NCBI GenBank assembly: GCA_902599665.1
Contig: CACKGK010000003.1
Location: 48,361 to 112,360, forward strand
Reading direction: 5' to 3'
DNA: 64,000 nucleotides
Origin: an uncultured Pelagibacteraceae bacterium
Lineage (GTDB): Bacteria; Pseudomonadota; Alphaproteobacteria; Pelagibacterales; Pelagibacteraceae
Below are positions 7,890 through 16,127 of this stretch, piece by piece (within the stretch, counting starts at the first letter, position 1; every line of letters begins with the position of its first letter). The translations under genes were made by a program, and so were the position numbers. The notes beneath the pieces were generated by a model. The model did no database searches and was not told the DNA's origin. It was given only the letters and a program-made list of their open reading frames with translations.

Positions 7890-9631
7890 CAACTTTTGTT
7901 TATCTGTTTATTATAATAGTTTTTATAAGTATCAGACTTATTTAAGAGTTCTTCATGATTACCTGAGTCCACTACAATACCATTATCCATAACGTAAATT
8001 TTATCAGAATTTAAAATAGTTGAAAGTCTGTGTGCAATAACAACGGTTGTTTTATTTGAAGTCAATTTATCTAATGCTTTTTGTATTTTTTCTTCAGTTT
8101 CAGAGTCTAAAGATGAAGTAGCTTCATCTAAAAGAATAATTTTACTATTTTTTAAGAATGCTCTTGCTATAGAAAGTCTTTGTTTTTCTCCACCCGATAA
8201 TCTCAATCCATTTTCTCCTATTAAGGTTTGATATTTATCTTCAAATTTATCTATAAATTCTGAACACATTGAAAGCTTTGCAGCTTCATAAATCTCATCG
8301 TCGTTTGCTTCTGGTTTTGCATATTTTATATTATTGAAAATTGTATCATCAAACAAAGTCACATTTTGATCTACTATCGATATTTCTTTCCTTAAGGAAA
8401 ATAAATTAACTTCTTTAATATTTTGTCCATCGATTTCTAATACTCCAGTTTTTGGATCGTAAATTCTTGGAATTAAACTTAATAATGTTGATTTGCCCGA
8501 ACCACTTTGCCCAACTAGAGCGGTCATCTTTCCACCATTTATTTTAATATTTATATTTTTTAAAACTATATTCTCTAAATTTGTGGAATAATTGAAATTT
8601 ACATTCTTACAGTTAATTGTTCCTTTTTCCAAATTTAAATTTATTTTATCTTCATTAGTTCCAATTAAATTTTTTGTATCAATTATTGGAAGAATTCTTT
8701 TACTAGCAGATAATCCTTGACTAACACCAACATTGATAACCGCTAAAGACTTTACTGGCTGATAAGCTAACATCATTGCAGCTAAAAAAGAAAAAAAATT
8801 ATTCAAGCTCAATTGGTCATTCATTATTAATTTACCAGAATAAAAAATTAGTATAGCGATCATGGTTCCTGTTAAAATCTCCATAACAGGTGTGGCTCTA
8901 ATAAAGACTGAGGATATTTTAATTGATTTTTCTTTTAGATCATTAACAAATCTCTCTGATCTGTCGTTTTCATACTTTTCTCTTTGAAAAATTTTGATAA
9001 TTTTGTGATTTTTGAAAATGTCAATTAAATATTTATTTAAGTCTCCAGATTTCACTTGAGCCTCTGTTACTACTTTACCCATTCTTTTACCTAATTTTTT
9101 TGCAATAAAAGATGCAAATGGAATCATAATAATTGCAATTAGAGATAGCCTCCAATTTTGGACAAACATCACAGTGAGAAGTCCAATTAAAGTTAACCCA
9201 TCTTTGAATAAAGTTAAAAAAGAAGTACTAAGCATACCTGTAATTTGATTAACATCAAAATTAAGATTGGAAATATATTTTCCAGTATGCTTGTTTTCTA
9301 TATTTTCAGTATCAGCCTTAATAAACGATGTAAGCATGTTAACTTGTATCGTTTTTTTAACTTCTTCTGCAACTTTAATCATTGTAACTCTTGCTAAATA
9401 GAGAGAAATTCCTTTAGTCGCAAAGGCTAGAATTATTAATAATGGGATTATCAAAAGTAGGCTCTGGTCTTTATTAATAAAAATTTTATCAATTGCTGGA
9501 TCTAATAACCATGCAGTTGCAGATGTGCTGCCGGCAACTAATATAGAAAAAAAGACTGATAGAAAAATTTTATTTAAATATTTTTTCGTATAGTCTTTGT
9601 AAAGTCTTTTTAATATTTCAACGTTAGACAT
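7889..9631 (-). CDS. msbA: lipid A export ABC transporter (MsbA-type)
   Basis: Half-transporter with a fused membrane domain and ATPase, predicted to flip lipid A-core across the inner membrane. The 580 residues have six membrane segments in the first ~310. The ATPase follows with Walker A GQSGSGKST (~375), signature LSGGEKQR (~480) and Walker B ILLDEATSSLD (~500), then the switch IAHRLS. Heading the waaA-lpxK-lpxL operon argues for lipid A rather than drug export. It starts one base from the ubiA stop, so ubiA may share its transcript. Confidence 0.9.
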   Translation of the reverse strand: MSNVEILKRLYKDYTKKYLNKIFLSVFFSILVAGSTSATAWLLDPAIDKIFINKDQSLLLIIPLLIILAFATKGISLYLARVTMIKVAEEVKKTIQVNMLTSFIKADTENIENKHTGKYISNLNFDVNQITGMLSTSFLTLFKDGLTLIGLLTVMFVQNWRLSLIAIIMIPFASFIAKKLGKRMGKVVTEAQVKSGDLNKYLIDIFKNHKIIKIFQREKYENDRSERFVNDLKEKSIKISSVFIRATPVMEILTGTMIAILIFYSGKLIMNDQLSLNNFFSFLAAMMLAYQPVKSLAVINVGVSQGLSASKRILPIIDTKNLIGTNEDKINLNLEKGTINCKNVNFNYSTNLENIVLKNINIKINGGKMTALVGQSGSGKSTLLSLIPRIYDPKTGVLEIDGQNIKEVNLFSLRKEISIVDQNVTLFDDTIFNNIKYAKPEANDDEIYEAAKLSMCSEFIDKFEDKYQTLIGENGLRLSGGEKQRLSIARAFLKNSKIILLDEATSSLDSETEEKIQKALDKLTSNKTTVVIAHRLSTILNSDKIYVMDNGIVVDSGNHEELLNKSDTYKNYYNKQINKS

Positions 9632-10498
9632 TTAAATTATTTTTCCAATTAAAATATTAATAAATACAATAAAACCTAATAAATTATTACTTTTAAATTT
9701 TACTAGACACATATAGGGGTTTGATACTTCAAGATTTTTTATTTGATAGAAGATCAAATGAAAAAATGTAATTACCGTGGACATAAAATATGACACTTTA
9801 AAATTCATTAAAAAACCAACTAAAATTAGTGAAAGAAAAAAAAGTATGTAACATAAAGAAATAAATTTTTTTGGGTTATTTTTAAATTTTATCGAGGTAG
9901 ACTTAACTCCTATAATCTCATCATCTTTAATATCTTGATATCCATAAATAGTGTCGTAACCCAGTGTCCAAAATATGGCTCCAAAATAAAAAATAATTGG
10001 TACTAGATTTATGCTGTTATTTATTGATATCCACGCAAGAACAAGACCATAGTTAAATGTAATTCCAAGAAATAGCTGTGGCCAATAAGTAAATCTCTTC
10101 ATCAAAGGATAAGTAAACGCCAATGGCATAGATAATAATGCCATTAAAATTGTTAATTTATTGAAATTAATTAAAACTAAAAATGCTAATCCACACAAAA
10201 TAACAGAGTAAATTATCGCACGCTTTACAGAAACTTTTCCTGATGCAATTGGTCTATTTTTTGTTCTCTCTACTTTTTTGTCAAAATTTTTATCTACAAT
10301 ATCATTTACAATACAGCCAGCAGATCTCATTAGCATTGAACCAAGTAAAAATAGTAAAGAATAAAAATAAAATTTTTCTAATTCAGAATTAAAATTATAA
10401 GCAATAGTAAGACCCCATAGACAAGGCCAAAATAAAAGCATGTAGCCTATTGGTCTATTTAATCTTGTAAGTTCAACGAATAATTTGATGTTTTGCAT
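9632..10498 (-). CDS. ubiA: 4-hydroxybenzoate polyprenyltransferase
   Basis: Integral membrane prenyltransferase that attaches the polyprenyl chain to 4-hydroxybenzoate in ubiquinone synthesis. The 288 residues contain about eight hydrophobic helices and both Asp-rich motifs: NDIVDKNFDKKVERTKNRP (~65) and GYDTIYGYQDIKDDEIIG (~180). It is the first gene of a run leading into the lipid A operon. It diverges from the DUF2721 gene across a 52-base region that holds two GANTC sites and an inverted repeat. Confidence 0.93.
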   Translation of the reverse strand: MQNIKLFVELTRLNRPIGYMLLFWPCLWGLTIAYNFNSELEKFYFYSLLFLLGSMLMRSAGCIVNDIVDKNFDKKVERTKNRPIASGKVSVKRAIIYSVILCGLAFLVLINFNKLTILMALLSMPLAFTYPLMKRFTYWPQLFLGITFNYGLVLAWISINNSINLVPIIFYFGAIFWTLGYDTIYGYQDIKDDEIIGVKSTSIKFKNNPKKFISLCYILFFLSLILVGFLMNFKVSYFMSTVITFFHLIFYQIKNLEVSNPYMCLVKFKSNNLLGFIVFINILIGKII

Positions 10499-10550
10499 AA
10501 CAATTTACTTGTAAATAGCAAAGCAGAGTCTCATAATCAAATTGATTCGA

Positions 10551-10958
10551 ATGAATATAGATTACACTGTAACAGCATTAATGTTTCCTGCAATACCGCT
10601 TATTATGAGTGTATACAGTAACCGGTTTCACACCCTGAGTGGATTAATTAGAAAAATTCATGATGAGTATGTCTTTGAAAAACACACTCCTCCAGAATGG
10701 AAAGATCAACTTATAAACCTAAACAGCAGAATTGGGGTATTAAAGTTTGCAATTATGTCAGCAGCATTTGGCTTTCTATTTAATATGCTGACAGTATTTG
10801 CTCTTTATTTAGAAAGTTTAATTGTAGCTAGAGTTATTTTTGGAACGTGCTGTCTATCGATGATGGTTTCAATTATATTTTTTATTAGAGAAATACAAAT
10901 CTCTACTAAGGCATTAAAACTTCATCTTTCTGATATGGATGTTCAGTTTAAGGAATAA
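10551..10958 (+). CDS. DUF2721 family membrane protein
   Basis: A 135-residue membrane protein resembling DUF2721: an N-terminal FPAIPLIMSVYSNRFHTLSGLI block, two hydrophobic hairpin segments (~65-115) and the C-terminal EIQISTKALKLHL. Its function is unknown. I place the start at the ATG at 10551. An in-frame TTG at 10542 would add MIR but is less likely. Its 3' end overlaps the convergent oxidoreductase gene by 11 bases. Confidence 0.75.
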   Translation: MNIDYTVTALMFPAIPLIMSVYSNRFHTLSGLIRKIHDEYVFEKHTPPEWKDQLINLNSRIGVLKFAIMSAAFGFLFNMLTVFALYLESLIVARVIFGTCCLSMMVSIIFFIREIQISTKALKLHLSDMDVQFKE

Positions 10959-11919
10959 TTACTGCTGGACCTGTAATTTTTCTTCCTTCTAAGTCTTTAT
11001 GTGCTTGAACAGCATCTTCTAATTTATATTTTTTAAAAATTTCTATTTTTACATTTCCTGATGAAATTTGTTTAAACAACATGTTAGCTGCTTCTTGTAT
11101 TTCTTCGCTATTTGTGAAGTACTGATTCATTGCAGGCCTTACGAAATAAATACCCTTTGGTTGCAAAGATTTTGAAACAATAATTGGGTCAAGTGGACCT
11201 GATGCATTTCCAAATGAAACCATTGTTCCTCTTAATTTTAAACATTCAATAGATTTATCATATGTTGTTTTACCCACACCATCATAAACAACCGAAACAC
11301 CTTTACCATTTGTGAGTTCCAACACTTTTTTTGCAAAGTCTTCCTTAGAATAGTTTATAACCTCATCACAACCATACTTCTTTGCTATCTCAACTTTTTC
11401 GTCACTACCAACTGTTCCAATAATTTTCAGACCTAAACTTTTTGCCCACTGACAAAAGAATTGTCCGACACCACCAGCTGCTGCATGAAATAAGACAGTT
11501 TCACCTTCTTTTGGAACATATGTTTTGTGTAATAAATAAAATGTTGTCATTCCTTTTGTCATTGCACTCGAAATCTGCTCCAAATCAATATCACTAGGAA
11601 CTTTTACAATATTTTTTGACGTGTAATTTCTGTGAGTTGAGTAAGCACCTAAAGGAGCTGCAGCATATGCAATTTTATCTCCAACTGAAAAATTAGAAAC
11701 ATTTGAACCAACTTCTTTGATTATACCTGCTGCTTCCATACCAATCCCAGTTGGTAATTCAAGAGGATATAAACCTGATCTATGATATGTATCTATATAA
11801 TTTAAACCAATTGAAACATGTTCAATTTGAACTTCATCTGCTCCAGGTTTTTCTAAAGTTATATCTTCTAGTTTAAGAACTTCTGGTCCACCTGTATTTG
11901 TTACTTTAATAGATTTCAT
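10948..11919 (-). CDS. quinone oxidoreductase, medium-chain dehydrogenase family
   Basis: NADPH-dependent quinone reductase-like protein of the zinc-free MDR superfamily, 323 residues. The N-terminal GroES-like half contains GLNYIDTYHRSGLYP (~40) and GMEAAGIIKEVG (~60). The Rossmann half has VLFHAAAGGVGQFFCQWAK (~145). The catalytic zinc cysteines of alcohol dehydrogenases are not visible, which fits Qor-type enzymes. It overlaps the upstream pirin gene by four bases (ATGA) and ends a four-gene run with pirin, DoxX and haloacid dehalogenase, suggesting redox or detoxification work. The physiological substrate is unknown. Confidence 0.85.
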   Translation of the reverse strand: MKSIKVTNTGGPEVLKLEDITLEKPGADEVQIEHVSIGLNYIDTYHRSGLYPLELPTGIGMEAAGIIKEVGSNVSNFSVGDKIAYAAAPLGAYSTHRNYTSKNIVKVPSDIDLEQISSAMTKGMTTFYLLHKTYVPKEGETVLFHAAAGGVGQFFCQWAKSLGLKIIGTVGSDEKVEIAKKYGCDEVINYSKEDFAKKVLELTNGKGVSVVYDGVGKTTYDKSIECLKLRGTMVSFGNASGPLDPIIVSKSLQPKGIYFVRPAMNQYFTNSEEIQEAANMLFKQISSGNVKIEIFKKYKLEDAVQAHKDLEGRKITGPAVIIP

Positions 11920-12752
11920 TTTACAAATGTACCTTTATGATAATCCTCGACTGCTTGCAAGATTTCTTGTTTAGTATTCATGACAAAAGGGCCACCTCTC
12001 GCAATTTGTTCGCCTATTGGTTTTCCAGCAATCAAAAGGAACTTAGCATTAGTTGATCCATAAACCTTAAGTTTCTCACCCATTTCTAAAAGAATTAGTT
12101 TTGAATTTTCAATTTTTTTGTGTTGTTGTTCCCCAATTTTTATTTCTCCTTGAATTAAATAAATAAATGAATTGTGAGTTGACGGTAAATCAAAATTGAA
12201 CTCTTTATCTTTATTTAATTCAATATCAAAATAAATAGGTTCAATATTATGTTTTTTTATAGGTCCTTCAGCTTTTCTAAATTGACCAGCTATGACTTTG
12301 ACAATTTTTTCTTCATCTAGGTGAGTTTGCATCTGATCAGCATCTATGTAGATGTAGCTAGGCTTGCTCATTTTTAGTTTAGCTGGCATATTGATCCATA
12401 ATTGAAACCCATGTAACTTACCCTCTTTCATTGCAGGCATTTCAGAATGAATAATTCCACTTCCAGTTTTCATCCATTGAACATCTCCTGCGGTCATTCT
12501 ACCTTCACCACCCGTACTATCTTTGTGCTCAAAATCTCCAGCTAACATATAAGTTACTGTTTCAATACCTCGATGAGGATGAGGAGGAAAACCAGCTATA
12601 TAATCTTCACTATTTTCTGATCCGAATTCATCCAACATTAAAAATGGATCAAAGTAATTTGGTTCTACACCGATGCTCCTTTTTAATTTAACTCCTGCGC
12701 CATCAGATGCTGGTACAGGTTCAATAATTTGTTTAACTTCAATATTTGACAT
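11916..12752 (-). CDS. pirin family protein
   Basis: Bicupin protein of 278 residues. The N-terminal cupin retains the metal-binding residues of pirins: PPHPHRGIETVTY (two His, ~57-59) and SGIIHSEMP (His and Glu, ~102-104). The C-terminal pirin domain includes YLIQGEIKIG and ends near GGPFVMNT. Some bacterial pirins have quercetinase activity and others act through protein contacts, so the role here is open. It is translationally coupled to the quinone oxidoreductase gene and ten bases downstream of the DoxX gene. Confidence 0.88.
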   Translation of the reverse strand: MSNIEVKQIIEPVPASDGAGVKLKRSIGVEPNYFDPFLMLDEFGSENSEDYIAGFPPHPHRGIETVTYMLAGDFEHKDSTGGEGRMTAGDVQWMKTGSGIIHSEMPAMKEGKLHGFQLWINMPAKLKMSKPSYIYIDADQMQTHLDEEKIVKVIAGQFRKAEGPIKKHNIEPIYFDIELNKDKEFNFDLPSTHNSFIYLIQGEIKIGEQQHKKIENSKLILLEMGEKLKVYGSTNAKFLLIAGKPIGEQIARGGPFVMNTKQEILQAVEDYHKGTFVK

Positions 12753-12762
12753 TTATTTATGT

Positions 12763-13134
12763 TTAGAATTTTTTATCTATACTAAAATTTTTAGTTCCAT
12801 TTATAAAAATAAATAAAAAACCACCCGCTAAAGCTACATTCTTCAAAAATGATCCAAGTTGCATTTGGTCAGAAAAATCATTGTGAAATATCACTGCTGT
12901 TGCAATACAAAATAAACTTAATAAACCAGCTGATATCTTTGCCTTATACCCTAATATAATTAAGATTGGTGCAACTATCTCAAGTATTATTGCCGGTATA
13001 ATTAAAATTCCAGGTACTCCAAAGCTCTCCATCCATTCAATAGTTCCATCATAATTACCAATTTTAAAAAAACCATTGAGAAGGAACAATGTTGAGATTA
13101 AAATTCTTGCGATAAGATCGAGAATATTTGTCAT
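12763..13134 (-). CDS. DoxX family membrane protein
   Basis: A 123-residue protein with four hydrophobic segments and the DoxX-type start ILDLIARILISTLFLLNGF, then PAIILEIVAPILIILGY in the middle. DoxX-like proteins are small membrane proteins, some linked to thiosulfate:quinone or other quinone-coupled oxidation and to oxidative stress. Between pirin and a dehalogenase gene, and near a quinone reductase, it probably belongs to the same redox unit. No catalytic residues can be assigned. Confidence 0.8.
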   Translation of the reverse strand: MTNILDLIARILISTLFLLNGFFKIGNYDGTIEWMESFGVPGILIIPAIILEIVAPILIILGYKAKISAGLLSLFCIATAVIFHNDFSDQMQLGSFLKNVALAGGFLFIFINGTKNFSIDKKF

Positions 13135-13155
13135 ATTTATAAAGTAGTATCTTGC

Positions 13156-13818
13156 CTAAACAATATCAAGCAACTGTTTAAGATTTTTAATTTCATTTTC
13201 TGGTGTATAGTCTAAATTATCAAAAATCGCATTGTTTCTATTGACCCAAATTGCATTAAAACCATAATTTCCACCTCCAGAAACGTCCCAAGTATTCGCG
13301 CTTAAAAATGCAACTTCCTTTTTTTCAATGTTATATTTTTTAATTGGAATATCGTAAACTTTTGAATTTGGTTTAAAAATACTTACTTCTTCTACAGAAA
13401 AAATATCGTCAAAAATATCTTTAAGATTATTTCTACTCACTAGTTCATCAAGAAGAGTTGGGGTTCCGTTTGAAAGTATTGAAAGTTTAATTTTTTTTTC
13501 TCTAAACAATTTCAAAGTTTCTTTTACCTCTGGATATGGAGATAGAATTTTGTAAAGGTCTAATAATTCAGTTCTCATATTTGAATTAATATTGAAAACT
13601 TTCATTGATTTATCTAGGCTATCTTCTGTAACTTTCCAAAAATCTTTATGCCTGCTCATTAAACTCCTAAGCCAAGTATACTCTAACTGAGTAGTTCTCC
13701 AATAATTTGAGAAGTTTTCCCATTTAGTACCAATTTTATCTTTACACTTTTCAGCTGCAGAATTTACATCAAATAGAGTTCCATAAGCATCGAAAATTAT
13801 TGCTTTAATATTTTTCAT
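13156..13818 (-). CDS. (S)-2-haloacid dehalogenase, type II
   Basis: HAD-superfamily hydrolase of 220 residues that carries the full type II haloacid dehalogenase set. These are nucleophile Asp10 and Thr14 (FDAYGTLFD), Arg41 followed by QLEYTWLRSLM, Ser116 (LSNGTP), Lys149 and Tyr155 (FKPNSKVYD), and Ser173, Asn175 and Asp178 (SANTWDVSGGG). Known type II enzymes hydrolyse L-2-haloacids to D-2-hydroxyacids, and related HADs act on phosphates. The complete residue set favours true dehalogenase chemistry. It heads the DoxX-pirin-oxidoreductase run and diverges from rsmE across only 16 bases. Confidence 0.87.
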   Translation of the reverse strand: MKNIKAIIFDAYGTLFDVNSAAEKCKDKIGTKWENFSNYWRTTQLEYTWLRSLMSRHKDFWKVTEDSLDKSMKVFNINSNMRTELLDLYKILSPYPEVKETLKLFREKKIKLSILSNGTPTLLDELVSRNNLKDIFDDIFSVEEVSIFKPNSKVYDIPIKKYNIEKKEVAFLSANTWDVSGGGNYGFNAIWVNRNNAIFDNLDYTPENEIKNLKQLLDIV

Positions 13819-13834
13819 AATTTACTTTCTTAAT

Positions 13835-14545
13835 ATGAGTAATATTAGAATATTTTTCTCTGAAAGTTTATCTCTTAATTTAAGTTCTTCACTTGCTAAA
13901 CCACAATCACATTATTTGACTAAAGTCATGCGAGTGAAAATTGGAGAAAATTTTTCCTTATTTAATAAAACTGGTGAATGGTTAGCAAAAATAGACAATA
14001 TTAATGTTGGAAAGGTAGAATTTAGCATTAAGGAACAATTAAGAAAGAAAGAAAATCCTCTGGATATTTGGTTAGCATTTTCACCTATTAAATCAAATTA
14101 TTCAAATTTTATGATACAGAAAGCCACAGAATTAGGAGTTACAAAATTTTTCCCTATTATTTTTGATAGGACAATTGTTAGAAAAATTAATTCTGAAAGA
14201 TTGAAAAAAATAATAATAGAGGCAACAGAACAGTCAAATAGATTGAATCCACCTTATTTAGAAAAAACTCAAAATTTGAAAACTTTTTTAGAGAAAAATC
14301 TAGGTAAAATGGATCTAATTTTTACAGATCTTAATTCTAAAAACAAAAAAATCGAAGTAGATAAAAAAAGCAAAAAACCTTTTTGTATTATAATAGGACC
14401 GGAAGGAGATTTTTCTGAGAAGGAAAGAGAAGCTATTTTAGATTTTAAAGATGTAAAATCGGTTAAGATTAATGAGAATATATTGAGGTCAGAGACAGCA
14501 GTTATATCTTCAATATCAATTCTTAATTATATCTTAAATCTATAA
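13835..14545 (+). CDS. rsmE: 16S rRNA (uracil1498-N3)-methyltransferase
   Basis: SPOUT-class methyltransferase that modifies U1498 of 16S rRNA. The 236 residues have an N-terminal PUA-like domain (SHYLTKVMRVKIGE, ~27) and the knotted SAM-binding domain with IIGPEGDFSEKERE (~190) and ENILRSETAVISSISIL (~215). It lies alone between two minus-strand runs: 16 bases from the dehalogenase start, and overlapping the SCO gene 3' end by six bases. Confidence 0.93.
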   Translation: MSNIRIFFSESLSLNLSSSLAKPQSHYLTKVMRVKIGENFSLFNKTGEWLAKIDNINVGKVEFSIKEQLRKKENPLDIWLAFSPIKSNYSNFMIQKATELGVTKFFPIIFDRTIVRKINSERLKKIIIEATEQSNRLNPPYLEKTQNLKTFLEKNLGKMDLIFTDLNSKNKKIEVDKKSKKPFCIIIGPEGDFSEKEREAILDFKDVKSVKINENILRSETAVISSISILNYILNL

Positions 14546-15127
14546 ATATTTATTAATTAATTTAATAGATTTTTTAATGTCGTCTCTATGAGAAATCTTA
14601 GCAATATATTTTCCATCTTTTAAAAGTATCACGGGTGAACTATGATCAATATTATAATCACCATTTTCAAAAAATATTTTTTGGCTAATTATCCCCCAAG
14701 ATTGTGAAAGTAAAAAAATTTTGCCGGGGTCACCAGTAATCCCAACAAATTTATTTTCAAAATTGCTTAGATAATCTTTTACTACTTCAGGAGTATCTCT
14801 TTTCGGATCAACACTAATAAAAAATACTTTTATATCTTTTTTTTTATTTTTTTTAATTCTGTTCATAACTATATCCATTTTATTTAATGTCATTGGACAT
14901 ATGTCAGGACAATTTGTAAAACCAAAAAAAATTGCAGTCAAAGGTCCCTTAAAGGATTCTTGAGTTATTATATTGTTATTCATGTCTTTAAGTTCAAAAT
15001 CTGAGCCTTTGAATGCTGCGACTGATTGATCTTTTTGTTCTTTCATTGATAAAAAGACAGGAAGCATTAAAAATAAGAATATAGTTAAGCATCCTGTTAA
15101 TACTGCTATGGAGGTTTTTAATTTCAT
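14540..15127 (-). CDS. SCO1/SenC family copper chaperone
   Basis: Thioredoxin-fold protein, anchored by an N-terminal membrane helix, that delivers copper to the CuA site of cytochrome oxidase subunit II. The 195 residues contain the copper-binding CX3C in FTNCPDICPMTL (~85-92) and the distal His in DHSSPVILL (~163). It diverges from the COX3-like gene across 36 bases and lies just upstream of the oxidase operon, which fits a CuA assembly role. Confidence 0.92.
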   Translation of the reverse strand: MKLKTSIAVLTGCLTIFLFLMLPVFLSMKEQKDQSVAAFKGSDFELKDMNNNIITQESFKGPLTAIFFGFTNCPDICPMTLNKMDIVMNRIKKNKKKDIKVFFISVDPKRDTPEVVKDYLSNFENKFVGITGDPGKIFLLSQSWGIISQKIFFENGDYNIDHSSPVILLKDGKYIAKISHRDDIKKSIKLINKYL

Positions 15128-15163
15128 TATTGTAAAATTGTATATTGGGACTATATAAATAAT

Positions 15164-15841
15164 ATGTCTTTGATAAAGAAATTATTTGGCGCATTAACCG
15201 AGAAACCTTGGGAACAGAATCAGGCAGTAATAGATAGTGGTCATTCGGGTAAAACATTTGAAATATCAAATCAAATGTCTGCAGTAATAATTATATTCGG
15301 AGTAAGTACAACATTATTTAGTCTAATTTTCACTGGTTATCTTTATTCACTTCCACCTGAACAGGATACGACTTTTATTCTTAAAACGAATTTGCTTTGG
15401 ATAAATACATTTGTATTAATTTTAGTAACAATATTTTTTAACAAGATAAGTAAAGATTTAAAAAATGGAATTACAAGTTCAATAAAAAAGAATTTAATTT
15501 ACGTTGGTGGACTAAGTTATATATTTTTATTTCTTCAGTTAGCTCTTTGGTATCAATTAATGCAAACTGGAAATTTTGTTTCAACAAATACTTATTTCTC
15601 ATCTTATTATTTCTTCACTGCACTCCATGGCATTCATTTACTAGGAGGACTCTTTTTTTGGGGTAAAGTTAGTTCGAGAATTTTTAAATCACAGGAGAGT
15701 GAATACAAAAAAGAGGAAAAAAGTATTAACGCACTTTCGTTATACTGGTTATTTTTATTTATTGTTTGGTTAGTATTTTTTACGATAATGTTTGCTTACA
15801 ATGATACTGTGATTGAATTTTGTAAATCTTTAATTGCTTAG
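15164..15841 (+). CDS. COX3/NorE-like heme-copper oxidase subunit III
   Basis: A 225-residue membrane protein with about five hydrophobic segments and the subunit III hallmark FFTALHGIHLLGGL (~150). It is a second subunit III-like protein beside ctaE (18858-19568), and its sequence is clearly different. The N-terminal ~45 residues (KPWEQNQ) are soluble. Possible roles are an accessory or alternative subunit III or a NorE-like protein; the sequence does not decide. It diverges from the SCO gene and is convergent with the HIG1-like gene, seven bases away. Confidence 0.8.
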   Translation: MSLIKKLFGALTEKPWEQNQAVIDSGHSGKTFEISNQMSAVIIIFGVSTTLFSLIFTGYLYSLPPEQDTTFILKTNLLWINTFVLILVTIFFNKISKDLKNGITSSIKKNLIYVGGLSYIFLFLQLALWYQLMQTGNFVSTNTYFSSYYFFTALHGIHLLGGLFFWGKVSSRIFKSQESEYKKEEKSINALSLYWLFLFIVWLVFFTIMFAYNDTVIEFCKSLIA

Positions 15842-15848
15842 ATTAATT

Positions 15849-16040
15849 CTAAAGAAATAAAACTAACACAGATCCAAACACTGCAATAATTATTAATAAA
15901 ATGTTCACTGATCTAAGATACCTCTTTGTTTCAGGTTTAGCCTCTCCTTTTGAAAATCCTCCAGCTCCTAAAGAAATTACAAAATAGAAAGCTAAAACTA
16001 GGACAAGTATTGTTATTAAAATACCTAATTTACCAAACAT
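15849..16040 (-). CDS. small twin-transmembrane protein, HIG1-like
   Basis: A 63-residue protein with two hydrophobic helices joined by a short polar loop (GGFSKGEAKPETKRYLRSVN). The layout recalls the alphaproteobacterial twin-transmembrane/HIG1 family: helix, Gly-rich turn, basic loop, R..N, helix. HIG1 proteins associate with cytochrome c oxidase in mitochondria. That link is suggested here only by layout and by the position 87 bases upstream of, and divergent from, ctaC. No database match was possible. It begins with ATG and shares its control region with the oxidase operon. Confidence 0.55.
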   Translation of the reverse strand: MFGKLGILITILVLVLAFYFVISLGAGGFSKGEAKPETKRYLRSVNILLIIIAVFGSVLVLFL

Positions 16041-16076
16041 AAATATATTGATTATATTAGTATAATTAATATGTTT

Positions 16077-16093
16077 TATGACATTTTGTCATA
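16077..16093. promoter_or_regulatory. palindromic operator candidate before the oxidase operon
   Basis: A perfect inverted repeat, TATGACA-TTT-TGTCATA (7-3-7), lies in the 87-base divergent region between the HIG1-like gene and ctaC. On the plus strand its right arm contains TTGTCA (16086-16091), which could serve as a -35 element for ctaC. A TATAAT hexamer lies to its left at 16061-16066. The arrangement suggests a dimeric regulator site controlling one or both genes. The regulator is unknown; the site does not match an FNR or CRP box. Confidence 0.4.
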
Positions 16094-16127
16094 GGTATTT
16101 ATAAAATTATTATTCTATACAGGCACT

